Below are positions 1 through 6,169 of a DNA stretch of 8,009 nt, one piece after another (the stretch's first letter is position 1; each line of letters starts with the position of its first letter). The stretch is taken from assembly GCA_963812965.1 (NCBI GenBank), contig CAWEXG010000013.1:1-8009 (forward strand). Direction: 5' to 3'. Source of the DNA: DASXMT01 sp963812965 (GTDB lineage Bacteria; Actinomycetota; Acidimicrobiia; Acidimicrobiales; RAAP-2). Made by a program: the position numbers and the translations under genes. Under the pieces are notes generated by a model, which was not told where the DNA came from, made no database searches, and was given only the letters and a program-made list of their open reading frames with translations.

Positions 1-2
1 TC

Positions 3-43
3 TGTGATGTCGCGAGACATTAGAGACAATGTCTCAAGACATC
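3..43. repeat. Terminal repeat of the IS481 remnant with nested dyads
   Basis: Three overlapping dyads are visible: ATGTC-gcga-GACAT at 7-20, GAGAC-aat-GTCTC at 23-35, and ATGTCT-ca-AGACAT at 29-42. Such repeated short GTCTC/GAGAC units are typical of actinobacterial IS481 ends, where the transposase binds. The other end of the element is not in the window, so the terminal repeat cannot be confirmed by pairing. Confidence 0.6.
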
Positions 44-50
44 GTAGACA

Positions 51-317
51 TCATGGTGGGCCCTGAGGTTGGTAGTCCCGTGTGGAATCGATGGTCAGCG
101 CACGAATGAGCTGGCCGTCCTCGTTCAGGACCCGGACATCGGCTCCGGCTGTCAGAACGATGACCCGGATCCCGGTGAGCTTGCGTCCAAGGCCGATGTG
201 GTGGAGCCGGCTCTCGTAGCGGAGGGTGATCGTGCCGCTCTTGTCGATCTTGTCCCTCCGCACCCGGTAGCCGTCGACGTGGATACCCGCTCGCCGCTTG
301 GTCCGGTGTTGACAGTT
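51..317 (-). pseudogene. IS481-family transposase, C-terminal fragment
   Basis: The minus-strand frame is open from an in-frame TAG at 318-320 down to a TGA at 51-53, about 88 residues. The part I recognise is GYRVRRDKIDKSG, then TLRYESRLHHIGLGR, then LIRALTIDSTRDYQP. That is the typical extreme C-terminus of IS481-family transposases, the beta-rich tail after the rve integrase core. The N-terminal helix-turn-helix and the DDE catalytic core are missing, so the fragment cannot be an active transposase. Upstream of roughly residue 12 the family resemblance fades, so the true break lies near 290. The stop at 318-320 falls inside the IS256 target duplication and is present in both copies of it, so it predates the IS256 insertion. 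Confidence 0.75.
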
Positions 318-325
318 CTACGGCT
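318..325. repeat. Left copy of IS256 target-site duplication
   Basis: CTACGGCT directly abuts the left end of the element. Its partner at 1756-1763 is CTACGGCC. The first seven bases are identical, which sets the outer ends at 326 and 1755. Confidence 0.7.
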
Positions 326-349
326 GTTCACGTCCACACACGTGGTGTA
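326..349 (+). repeat. IS256 outer inverted repeat, left
   Basis: Matches the complement of 1732-1755. It contains CACGTCCA and CGTGGTGTA. A GTGTA about 20 bases from the tip is a common layout for IS256-family ends. Confidence 0.75.
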
Positions 350-362
350 CGCCTCGGGCCCC

Positions 363-385
363 GGTGAGCTCACGATGAGCTGACC
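363..385 (+). promoter_or_regulatory. Hairpin in the left end of the IS256 element
   Basis: GGTGAGCTCA (363-372), loop CGA, TGAGCTGACC (376-385): a 10-bp stem with one mismatch and a 3-base loop. It sits in the extra segment that splits the left inverted repeat, about 70 bases upstream of the transposase start. By analogy with IS10 and IS50 it could limit transposase expression from read-through transcripts, but this is inference: the stem does not cover the ribosome binding site at 442-447. Confidence 0.5.
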
Positions 386-397
386 ATCCGCCTGACG

Positions 398-420
398 CGA
401 CGACCACCGCATCAATCTTC
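398..420 (+). repeat. IS256 inner inverted repeat, left
   Basis: CGACGACCACC, one mismatch, CATC, one mismatch, ATCTTC: 21 of 23 positions match the complement of 1708-1730. It lies 35 bases before the transposase start. Confidence 0.75.
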
Positions 421-455
421 AAGTTCCGTCCAAAGAACACGAAGGAGAAGATGCG

Positions 456-1697
456 GTGGAAGTCACCAACACGATGGGCGCGGCCGAGCTGCTGCGCAAG
501 TATCTCAACGACGCAGACCCTGACCTGCTGCGATCGATGGTCCAGAGCTTCGCCGAGGCGTTGATGTCGGCCGAGGCCAGTGGACTGTGCAATGCCGAGT
601 ACGGAGAGGTCACCACCGACCGGGTGAACTCGAGGAACGGCTACCGGTCCCGGCGGTGGGACACCCGGGCCGGCACGATCGACCTGGCCATCCCGAAGCT
701 GCGGAGCGGCAGCTACTTCCCGGACTGGTTGATCGAGCCCAGGAGACGGGCCGAGCGGGCACTGGTGGCCGTGGTGGCCCAGTGCTACGTCGAGGGGGTG
801 TCCACCCGCCGGGTCGACGACGTGGTGCAGTCGATGGGGATCACCGGCATCTCCAAGTCCCAGGTCTCCGAGCTGGCCAAGTCCTTGGACGAGACGGTGG
901 CGGCCTTCCGGAACCGACCCCTCGACGCTGGTCCCTACACCTACGTGTGGGTGGACGCCCTGACCCAGAAGGTCCGAGAAGGCGGCCGGATCGTCAACGT
1001 GGCCGTGGTGGTCGCCACCGGGGTGAACGCCGACGGGCACCGAGAGATCCTGGGGGTCGACCTCATCACCACCGAGGACGGGGCGGGCTGGACCGCCTTC
1101 CTGCGGGGCCTGGTGGCGAGGGGGCTTTCCGGGGTGGCCCTCGTGGCCTCCGATGCCCACCAGGGCCTGGTGGATGCCATCGCCTCGGTGCTGCCCGGGG
1201 CCACCTGGCAGCGGTGCCGCGTCCACTTCGTGCGCAACGTCCACACCCGGGTGCCGAAGTCGGCCCAGTCCATGGTGGGTGCCCTCATCCGCTCGATCTT
1301 CGAGCAGCCCGACGCCGACCAGGTCCACGCCCAGCACGCCCGGGTCGTCGCCCAGCTGCTCGAGCGCTTCGCTGAGGCCGCCGACATGCTCGTCGAGGCG
1401 GAGGCCGACATCCTCGCCTTCGCCTCGTTCCCGAAGGAGCACTGGCGCCAGATCTGGTCCAACAACCCCCAAGAGCGTCTCAACCGGGAGATCCGCCGGC
1501 GCACCGATGTCGTCGGCATCTTCCCCAACCGCTCTGCGGTCCTGCGGCTGGTGGGTGCCGTGCTCGCCGAGCAGCACGACGAGTGGGCCGTCGCCCGGCG
1601 CTACATGGGCGTCGAGTCCCTCGCCAAGGCCCGACTCCGTCTCGTTGCAGGCACCGACGAGGAGGTGAACCTGGCAGAGCTGGCTGACGTCAGTTAG
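456..1697 (+). CDS. IS256-family (mutator-type) DDE transposase
   Basis: This 413-residue protein is the usual length for IS256 transposases, which cut and join the element's ends through a DDE active site. Likely catalytic residues are D167 (in VWVDALTQKVRE), D233 (in LVASDAHQGL) and E340 (in NNPQERLNREIRRR); the D233-E340 gap of 107 is normal for the family. The WQRCRVHFVRN segment at 251-261, with C254 and H257, is the family's C/H signature. The N-terminal part (1-150) is the predicted DNA-binding region and contains the conserved NGYRSRRWDTRAG stretch at 61-73. The start is GTG at 456, preceded by AAGGAG at 442-447 with 8 bases between; an ATG at 451 is in another frame. The gene has no stop or frameshift and is flanked by the element's own ends. 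A long open frame on the opposite strand is a composition shadow. Confidence 0.95.
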   Translation: MEVTNTMGAAELLRKYLNDADPDLLRSMVQSFAEALMSAEASGLCNAEYGEVTTDRVNSRNGYRSRRWDTRAGTIDLAIPKLRSGSYFPDWLIEPRRRAERALVAVVAQCYVEGVSTRRVDDVVQSMGITGISKSQVSELAKSLDETVAAFRNRPLDAGPYTYVWVDALTQKVREGGRIVNVAVVVATGVNADGHREILGVDLITTEDGAGWTAFLRGLVARGLSGVALVASDAHQGLVDAIASVLPGATWQRCRVHFVRNVHTRVPKSAQSMVGALIRSIFEQPDADQVHAQHARVVAQLLERFAEAADMLVEAEADILAFASFPKEHWRQIWSNNPQERLNREIRRRTDVVGIFPNRSAVLRLVGAVLAEQHDEWAVARRYMGVESLAKARLRLVAGTDEEVNLAELADVS

Positions 1698-1707
1698 AAC
1701 AACAACC

Positions 1708-1755
1708 GAAGATCGATGTGGTGGTCGTCGTTACACCACGGGTCTGGACGTGGCC
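1708..1755 (-). repeat. IS256 inverted repeat, right (outer plus inner part)
   Basis: Read on the minus strand from 1755 inward, it starts GGCCACGTCC, passes through GTGTAACGACGACCACC, and ends in ATCTTC at 1708. The outer part (1755-1732) pairs with 326-349 and the inner part (1730-1708) with 398-420. On this side the two parts are adjacent. Confidence 0.75.
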
Positions 1756-1763
1756 CTACGGCC
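1756..1763. repeat. Right copy of IS256 target-site duplication
   Basis: CTACGGCC follows the right end and matches the left copy at 7 of 8 positions. The one difference implies that the insertion is old enough to have gained a substitution, or that the true duplication is 7 bp. Confidence 0.7.
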
Positions 1764-1868
1764 CGGCGAGCCAGGGCTCCTACTTGCTGAGCCTCGTACC
1801 TCTCTTACTACCTCCCTGAAACCAACGAGAACGAACCTGATGAGCTCGGGAGTGCTCGAAAACTGCAT

Positions 1869-1901
1869 GGTCCCCCGTCCGGGGTTAGGGGGCGGGGGAC
1901 C
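1869..1901 (-). terminator. Strong GC-rich hairpin, possible terminator
   Basis: GGTCCCCCGTCC (1869-1880) pairs with GGGCGGGGGACC (1890-1901) through 12 pairs including one G-T, with a 9-base loop. It lies about 175 bases downstream of the large gene's stop. On the minus strand only a short TTTT follows a few bases later (1858-1861), so intrinsic termination is possible but weak. It could instead act as a bidirectional RNA structure. Confidence 0.4.
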
Positions 1902-2006
1902 ACACACTGTTGGCCGGTTCCCAGGCTGGCTGTGCTGGGTTCCTGTGGCGATCTATTGGTGTTCCTGTCGGTGTTCTTCTGCTGCGTTGCTGGCCGTCCG
2001 GCCCGC

Positions 2007-2040
2007 TGTCCCTGGAGACAAGAAACGACTTCCAGGAACA
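2007..2040 (-). terminator. Hairpin just downstream of the large gene
   Basis: TGT-c-CCTGGA (2007-2016) pairs with TCCAGG-a-ACA (2031-2040): nine pairs with one mismatch and a 14-base loop. It begins 36 bases after the stop codon of the large gene. No T run follows on the minus strand, so a 3'-end or stability role is only a suggestion. Confidence 0.3.
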
Positions 2041-2076
2041 GCGGCCACACGTCCTCGTTCTGCGTGACGGCGCTCC

Positions 2077-5000
2077 CTACGGCGCAATCCCAACAACCGG
2101 AGCAGTGAAGCTCCCCACCCCTGATCCGTTGAACGGAGCGTTCCCGAAGGTGAAGATGCCGCCGTCTTGTGCACCTAACCAGTAGCCCCCACCATTGCTG
2201 GTTGGTGTCAGGCCAATAACAGGAGCATTGGACTGCCCAGATGCCGAGCCGTTGAAGGTGGCGTCACCGAAGGTGAAGACCCCGCCGTCCTTGGCAACCA
2301 GCCAGTAGCCCTTCCCATCGGGCGTGGCTGCCATGCTCACCACTGGTGCGTTGAGCGACTGTCCACCCTCGGAGCCGAAGAAGCCAGCGTCGCCGAAGGT
2401 GAAGATGCCGCCGTCGCTGGCCACCAGCCAGTAGCCGTTGCCAGAGGGCGTTGCTGCCATGCCGACCACTGGGGCATTTAGGTGTTGGCCACCTTCTGAG
2501 CCGAAGAAGGCGGCGTCGCCGAAGGTGAAGATGCCACCATCTGCTGCTACGAGCCAGTAGCCCTTCCCGTCGGGCGTTGCTGCGATGCCGACGATGGGCT
2601 CATTTAAGTGTTTTCCACCTTCAGAGCCGTAGTAACTGGCGTCTCCGAAGGTAAAGATGCCGCCGTCGGCTGCAACTAACCAGTAGCCCTTGTTGTCAGG
2701 TGTAGCTGTCATGCCAACAATTGGTGCATTGAGTGGCTGTCCAGCTTCTGAGCCGTAGTTGCCAGCATTTCCGAAGGTAGAGACAGCTCCATTGGCAGCT
2801 ACCAGGCGGTAGCCGGTGGTCGAGGGTGCCAGCACCGTGAGAGTGGCTGGATGAGTGGTTACAGCTGGTCCTGCAGGGTTGCTCACGATGGCCTGGTACT
2901 GGTTGCCGTTCTCTGACGCTGTGGTTGTTGGTGTGGTGTAGGAGGAAGACGTAGCGCCAGAGATGTTTGACCAGGTCGTGCCTCCATCTGTGGATAACTG
3001 CCACTGGAATGTGGGGGTTGGATCACCGGTTGCTGTGGTGGTGAACGTTGTGGTTACTCCTGCACTGGTGGTCTGGTTGGTGGGTTGGGTGACAATCACT
3101 GGGGCGGTGCCGACCTGGAAGTTCACTGGAGCAGAGGTTTGGGCTGGTGTGGGACCGCCGCTCCACACTGCGGTCAGGGTGTGTTGACCGGGGGTGAGGG
3201 AGGTTGTGGTGAGGGTGGCGATGCCGGCATTAGCACGGCGGGCACTCGGGACAGGGACCGTTCCGAGATCGGTGGTGCCGTCGAAGAAGTCCACCTGGCC
3301 GACGATGGTATCGAGGGACTCATCGGATGGTACCGGGTTCACCGTGGCGGTCAGGGTCACCGGTGCACCGATAGCGGCTGAACCACTTGGGCTCGTGGTC
3401 AGCGTGGTGCCTGACACGGTGACCTGTTGCACGACGGCCAGTTGTGTTGGATCGGCCGGGCTGCAGGCGTATACGAAGCCGTCTGATGCAGCGAAGCTGA
3501 GGTTGGAGACCCCCACCGGGACGACTGAGCCCGGGGTGCCAGAGATGGGCACCGTTGCGGAAAGCCCGGTCCAACTCAAGGAGGTGATCCCGTTGGCATT
3601 CGTCGGAGTCACCACCGGAGGCGTGATCGTGACCCCACCGGGAGAGAGCCCGATGGTGGGGTTGCTCACAGGCCCGAGTCCAGGCCCATTCGGGTCGATG
3701 TTCAGCGTGAGATCGAGAGCACTGACGGGCACGGTCGATCCACTTGGCGCCAGGCTTGGCACGGTAGCCACAGCCACCACTGACGCATTGAGCGTTGGAT
3801 CGGACGATTGGGTGGTCTCACAGACAAACGGCGTGCCTGGAGCTGGTGGTGCCACGGTGAACGTCTGGGAGTAGGAGCTCGGAGCGTAGACCGGGTCGCC
3901 GGAGTACTCGACGGTGAGCGTATGGGTACCGGGGATCAAACCGGCAGTTGTGAAGTAGAAGGTGTCGCCGGGGGAACTCGTACCCACTGTCGTTCCGTCG
4001 ACCAAGTACGTCGATGTGCCTGTCGGGGATGGCAGTATGCCGTAGGGATCTGATGCAGCCGTCAGATTGACATACGGAAGGATCAGGTACCCCTCGGGTA
4101 CCGGTGTCGTTGGGATCTCATTGTTGCTGAAGCTCACCGGCACCCGTGCCCCGTAGGTCATGGTGAACGTACCGGTGGCCCCGGGAGCACCACTGGGAAG
4201 ACCAGGGGCTTTTGGGACGATGGAGTTGAACGGGCTGTTGGACGGGGTACACGACGAGTTGCTCGTAACCGGTACCGTGCAGTCTCCGTTGTAAAGCGTT
4301 GCCTTGACCGTCGCTCCGCCGGGGCCAAAGCTGTTGGGGTCATAGGCAATCGATATCTCAAGATTGACTGTGATCGACGTTCCAGGGGCTAAGGCGAACG
4401 ATGACGGAGACGTACCGCAGGACGGTGTTCCAAAGCCACTGAAATACCACGACTGTCCGCCATCGGGCGATGTCATTGGACACCAATTCCCAGCGGGGTC
4501 CTGGTAGTCGAGCGTTATATCATCGTCTCCTGCGAATGAGAGTGGAGTGTGAAAAAGGAGCTGGAGGTAGTTGGAACTCCACGTCTGACCCATCGAGGGG
4601 TTGGTAATGGTGACTGACATCGGGCGCGGGGTCGGCGACGACAGCTCAACCGTCGTCGGCAAGTTCAGCGTGACCGACGGCAGCGACTGGATCGTGTACG
4701 GCACCGCCGGCGACGTGCTGCCGGAGTAGTTGAAGTCACCGGAGTAGACCGCCGTCAGCTGGTTGGTCTGGCTCGGCAAGGTCGTTGTCATGTAGGTGGC
4801 ACTGCCGTTGCTGACCGATGCGGTGCCGACCACCGCTCCGTTAGCGATGAAGTTCACGCTACCCGTGGCAGCGGTGGCTGTGCTCCCGCCCGAGCTGATC
4901 GTGTCGGTCAGGGTCACCGAGGTCGTTGTCAGCTGCGGGCTAGTAGGACTGGCCGTGAGCACGTTCGTGGTGGCCTTCCCCGGTGGTGGAGGGATAGGAA

Positions 5001-6081
5001 GACCAGTGCCCTGGAGGTTGAGTGTGGTGTTGTTGTTGGTGCTGCCGGCGACCTGGTAGGGGTAGCCGGCGCCGTTGAGCGATGACAAGGCGAGACCACA
5101 GGCGCTGGGGTTCACCGGCGCTTCAACGAAGTCCGGGATGGTGTACTTCGATGCCGACAGGGTCACATCACCGGTGCTGGTGTTGTAGGGCGCAGTGGAC
5201 TGGAAGGCCAGGTTGACCGGACTAGACACGCACGAACCGGTGATCGGAGCGGTGATGTCAAGGGTGTAGGAGAGGCTGTCGTTGAGCGTGATGTCGCCGC
5301 TCGAGTTGATCTGACCGGTGGCGGTGCCGGGGTCGGCCTCAGTCATGATGTAGTTGGTACATCCCCCAGCAGCGGCGCTGCACACACCGTTCTGAACCGG
5401 CAGGCTCAACGTTGCATCGGTGATGGCACCGGTCAGCGGAGCCACAGTGCCGGTGAGCGTGGTGGTGGTCTGGGCCGGGAAGGGCTGCGAGGTCCCGGGC
5501 GCTGTCGACAGCACCGTCCAGGAACCCGAGGTCATATTCAACGAGAACGGCTGCGTCCCGCCGTTCCCGGCATACAGCGTGAGCTGACCGGAGGTTGCGG
5601 TGTCAGCAGGGCTGGCCGAGTCGGTAACGGTCACCGCAAAGGTGGCAGTGGCGTCTGTGGTTGGGGTGCCAGACAGCACACCAGTCGTGGCATCCAAGCT
5701 CAGCCAGCTGGGCAGTGTGGACCCGCTAGCTACGCTCCAGGTGTCAGAACCGCTGCCACCAGTTGCGGCCAAAGTGACCGAGTACGGGGTATTCAGCGGT
5801 GCCAATGGCAGTGGCGAGGTCGTAGTCACCGACAACGGGGTGGCTGCACTGGCTGTGGTCACGCCAATTCCAGCCACGGTTCCGGCTATTACGCCTATAA
5901 CCAGGAGTGTTGCTGTTATGGCCGCGAAAAACCGGCGGGCAGAGCCGCCGGTGAAGTGAGAATTACGTGACTGTGCGTGGGAAAAACTTAGGGAGTTACT
6001 CCCCCACCCCCCCCCCGCGAGAGTTTTCTCATTTTGAGAATCGCGGGTGGGTGCTGCTGTACTGCGGCGTCCCCGGAACAT
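2077..6081 (-). CDS. Large secreted modular protein: Ig-like domains and six C-terminal GYWLVAADGG repeats
   Basis: About 1334 residues from the ATG at 6081. AGGGGG (6088-6093) precedes that ATG by 6 bases, and a promoter at 6170-6198 overlaps the next upstream ATG (6171), ruling that one out. Residues 1-48 are a polar extension. RRFF then a hydrophobic stretch to ASA-A (about 49-80) is a signal peptide, so the product should be exported. Next come a putative Ig (He_PIG-like) domain (82-170, WLSLDATTGVLSGTP), an unrecognised module (175-365), an Ig-like domain (370-465, LTAVYSGDFNYSGS), a second module (468-665), an Ig-like domain (667-745), a third module (748-890) and two Ig-like domains (891-991, 992-1086). 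Six repeats of about 42 residues then run to the C-terminus. There is no LPXTG motif or C-terminal membrane anchor. A surface adhesion or binding role is inference; no catalytic motif is visible. The gene appears less GC-rich than its neighbours. Confidence 0.88.
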   Translation of the reverse strand: MFRGRRSTAAPTRDSQNEKTLAGGGWGSNSLSFSHAQSRNSHFTGGSARRFFAAITATLLVIGVIAGTVAGIGVTTASAATPLSVTTTSPLPLAPLNTPYSVTLAATGGSGSDTWSVASGSTLPSWLSLDATTGVLSGTPTTDATATFAVTVTDSASPADTATSGQLTLYAGNGGTQPFSLNMTSGSWTVLSTAPGTSQPFPAQTTTTLTGTVAPLTGAITDATLSLPVQNGVCSAAAGGCTNYIMTEADPGTATGQINSSGDITLNDSLSYTLDITAPITGSCVSSPVNLAFQSTAPYNTSTGDVTLSASKYTIPDFVEAPVNPSACGLALSSLNGAGYPYQVAGSTNNNTTLNLQGTGLPIPPPPGKATTNVLTASPTSPQLTTTSVTLTDTISSGGSTATAATGSVNFIANGAVVGTASVSNGSATYMTTTLPSQTNQLTAVYSGDFNYSGSTSPAVPYTIQSLPSVTLNLPTTVELSSPTPRPMSVTITNPSMGQTWSSNYLQLLFHTPLSFAGDDDITLDYQDPAGNWCPMTSPDGGQSWYFSGFGTPSCGTSPSSFALAPGTSITVNLEISIAYDPNSFGPGGATVKATLYNGDCTVPVTSNSSCTPSNSPFNSIVPKAPGLPSGAPGATGTFTMTYGARVPVSFSNNEIPTTPVPEGYLILPYVNLTAASDPYGILPSPTGTSTYLVDGTTVGTSSPGDTFYFTTAGLIPGTHTLTVEYSGDPVYAPSSYSQTFTVAPPAPGTPFVCETTQSSDPTLNASVVAVATVPSLAPSGSTVPVSALDLTLNIDPNGPGLGPVSNPTIGLSPGGVTITPPVVTPTNANGITSLSWTGLSATVPISGTPGSVVPVGVSNLSFAASDGFVYACSPADPTQLAVVQQVTVSGTTLTTSPSGSAAIGAPVTLTATVNPVPSDESLDTIVGQVDFFDGTTDLGTVPVPSARRANAGIATLTTTSLTPGQHTLTAVWSGGPTPAQTSAPVNFQVGTAPVIVTQPTNQTTSAGVTTTFTTTATGDPTPTFQWQLSTDGGTTWSNISGATSSSYTTPTTTASENGNQYQAIVSNPAGPAVTTHPATLTVLAPSTTGYRLVAANGAVSTFGNAGNYGSEAGQPLNAPIVGMTATPDNKGYWLVAADGGIFTFGDASYYGSEGGKHLNEPIVGIAATPDGKGYWLVAADGGIFTFGDAAFFGSEGGQHLNAPVVGMAATPSGNGYWLVASDGGIFTFGDAGFFGSEGGQSLNAPVVSMAATPDGKGYWLVAKDGGVFTFGDATFNGSASGQSNAPVIGLTPTSNGGGYWLGAQDGGIFTFGNAPFNGSGVGSFTAPVVGIAP
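2080..2814 (-). repeat. Six tandem 42-residue repeats (126 bp) at the C-terminus of the large protein
   Basis: Repeats begin at residues 1090, 1132, 1174, 1216, 1258 and 1299 (counting from the 6081 start), a period of 42 with one of 41. The consensus is GYWLVAxDGGIFTFGDA, then (F/Y)xGSxGG, then LNAPVVGMAATPDG. The first repeat (GYRLVAANGAVSTFG) and the last two are degenerate; the middle three are closest to consensus. The protein stops inside the sixth repeat, right after APVVGIAP. Repeats this regular and strand-rich could form a beta-propeller-like closed fold, which is inference. Confidence 0.9.
6007..6016 (-). repeat. Ten-base G run (C10 on plus) inside the large gene
   Basis: On the coding strand ten G encode part of the AGGGW stretch at residues 22-26, between the start codon and the signal peptide. 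A second run of five G follows after one T. No ATG, GTG or TTG in any useful frame lies between the tract and the signal peptide, so a change in its length would shift the signal peptide out of frame with the 6081 start. Confidence 0.85.
6016..6045 (-). promoter_or_regulatory. Hairpin next to the G run, covering an out-of-frame ATG
   Basis: TTCTCA (6026-6031) pairs with TGAGAA (6035-6040) around a TTT loop; CGCGA (6016-6020) and TCGCG (6041-6045) can extend the stem past a 5-base bulge. On the mRNA the stem includes an ATG at 6030-6032 that begins MRKLSRGGG in a frame one base off from the main start. Its role, if any, is unknown. Confidence 0.4.
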
Positions 6082-6142
6082 GTACATCCCCCTGCTTTCG
6101 GTTTGTGTGTGTTTCTGCTGTGATCTTGATGTTACGTGCTCG

Positions 6143-6157
6143 CAGTTTCTCAAACTG
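6143..6157 (-). promoter_or_regulatory. Small perfect hairpin in the 5' leader of the large gene
   Basis: CAGTTT, loop CTC, AAACTG on the plus strand: a 6-bp perfect dyad beginning a few bases after the predicted transcription start. It could be an operator half-site pair or a leader stem. Confidence 0.35.
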
Positions 6158-6169
6158 GTCGCGGTTGGC

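Larger units (their letters stand above)
3..317 (-). mobile_element. IS481-family insertion sequence, truncated remnant (3' end)
   Basis: This is the transposase-C-terminal end of an IS481-type element. The coding remnant (51-317, minus strand) is followed by a terminal region at 3-50 made of nested GTCTC/GAGAC and ATGTC/GACAT dyads. The likely outer end is TGTGATGTC at 3-11, since IS481 ends commonly start with TGT. The catalytic core and the other end of the element are absent. The IS256 element beyond 325 does not explain the truncation, because the sequence past its right end (1764 onward) does not continue the IS481 gene. The exact inner break is unclear, somewhere around 290-317. Confidence 0.7.
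326..1755 (+). mobile_element. IS256-family insertion sequence, structurally complete, about 1430 bp
   Basis: The element is bounded by imperfect inverted repeats. The left end (326-349) and the complement of the right end (1755-1732) share CACGTCCA and CGTGGTGTA, with 19 of 21 positions matching over 329-349 against 1752-1732. A second, inner repeat pair lies at 398-420 and 1730-1708, with 21 of 23 matching. The flanks carry CTACGGCT (318-325) and CTACGGCC (1756-1763), an 8-bp target duplication with one mismatch; 8-9 bp is usual for IS256. The length and the single DDE transposase also fit the family. Odd feature: outer and inner repeats are contiguous on the right but separated by about 47 extra bases on the left. 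The ends and duplication suggest an intact copy; whether it is mobile cannot be judged from sequence. Confidence 0.85.
1764..2076. other. Non-coding stretch between IS256 and the large surface-protein gene
   Basis: I find no credible gene here: open frames on both strands are short, lack ribosome binding sites and resemble nothing I recognise. The stretch lies downstream of the large minus-strand gene and contains two hairpins, at 1869-1901 and 2007-2040. The IS481 gene does not continue into it, so the host sequence into which IS256 inserted is 3' flank of the large gene joined to the IS481 remnant. Confidence 0.6.

Noticed and set aside
309..337. TTGACA at 309-314 as an outside promoter for the transposase
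   Set aside because: No acceptable -10 box lies 16-18 bases downstream; the hexamers there are GC-rich.
318..1577. Long open frame (419 codons) on the minus strand, antisense to the transposase
   Set aside because: It is a composition shadow of a GC-rich gene: its sequence is rich in Gly, His, Pro and Val with no recognisable domain, and the sense frame has full IS256 family motifs.
2080..2814. Regularly spaced repeats considered as a CRISPR array
   Set aside because: The 126-bp period keeps a coding frame, repeats are not identical, and there are no unique spacers of uniform 30-40 bp.
3194..3874. Plus-strand open frame of 226 codons inside the surface-protein gene
   Set aside because: It is an antisense shadow of the Thr/Ser/Pro/Gly-rich coding strand with no ribosome binding site or recognisable features.
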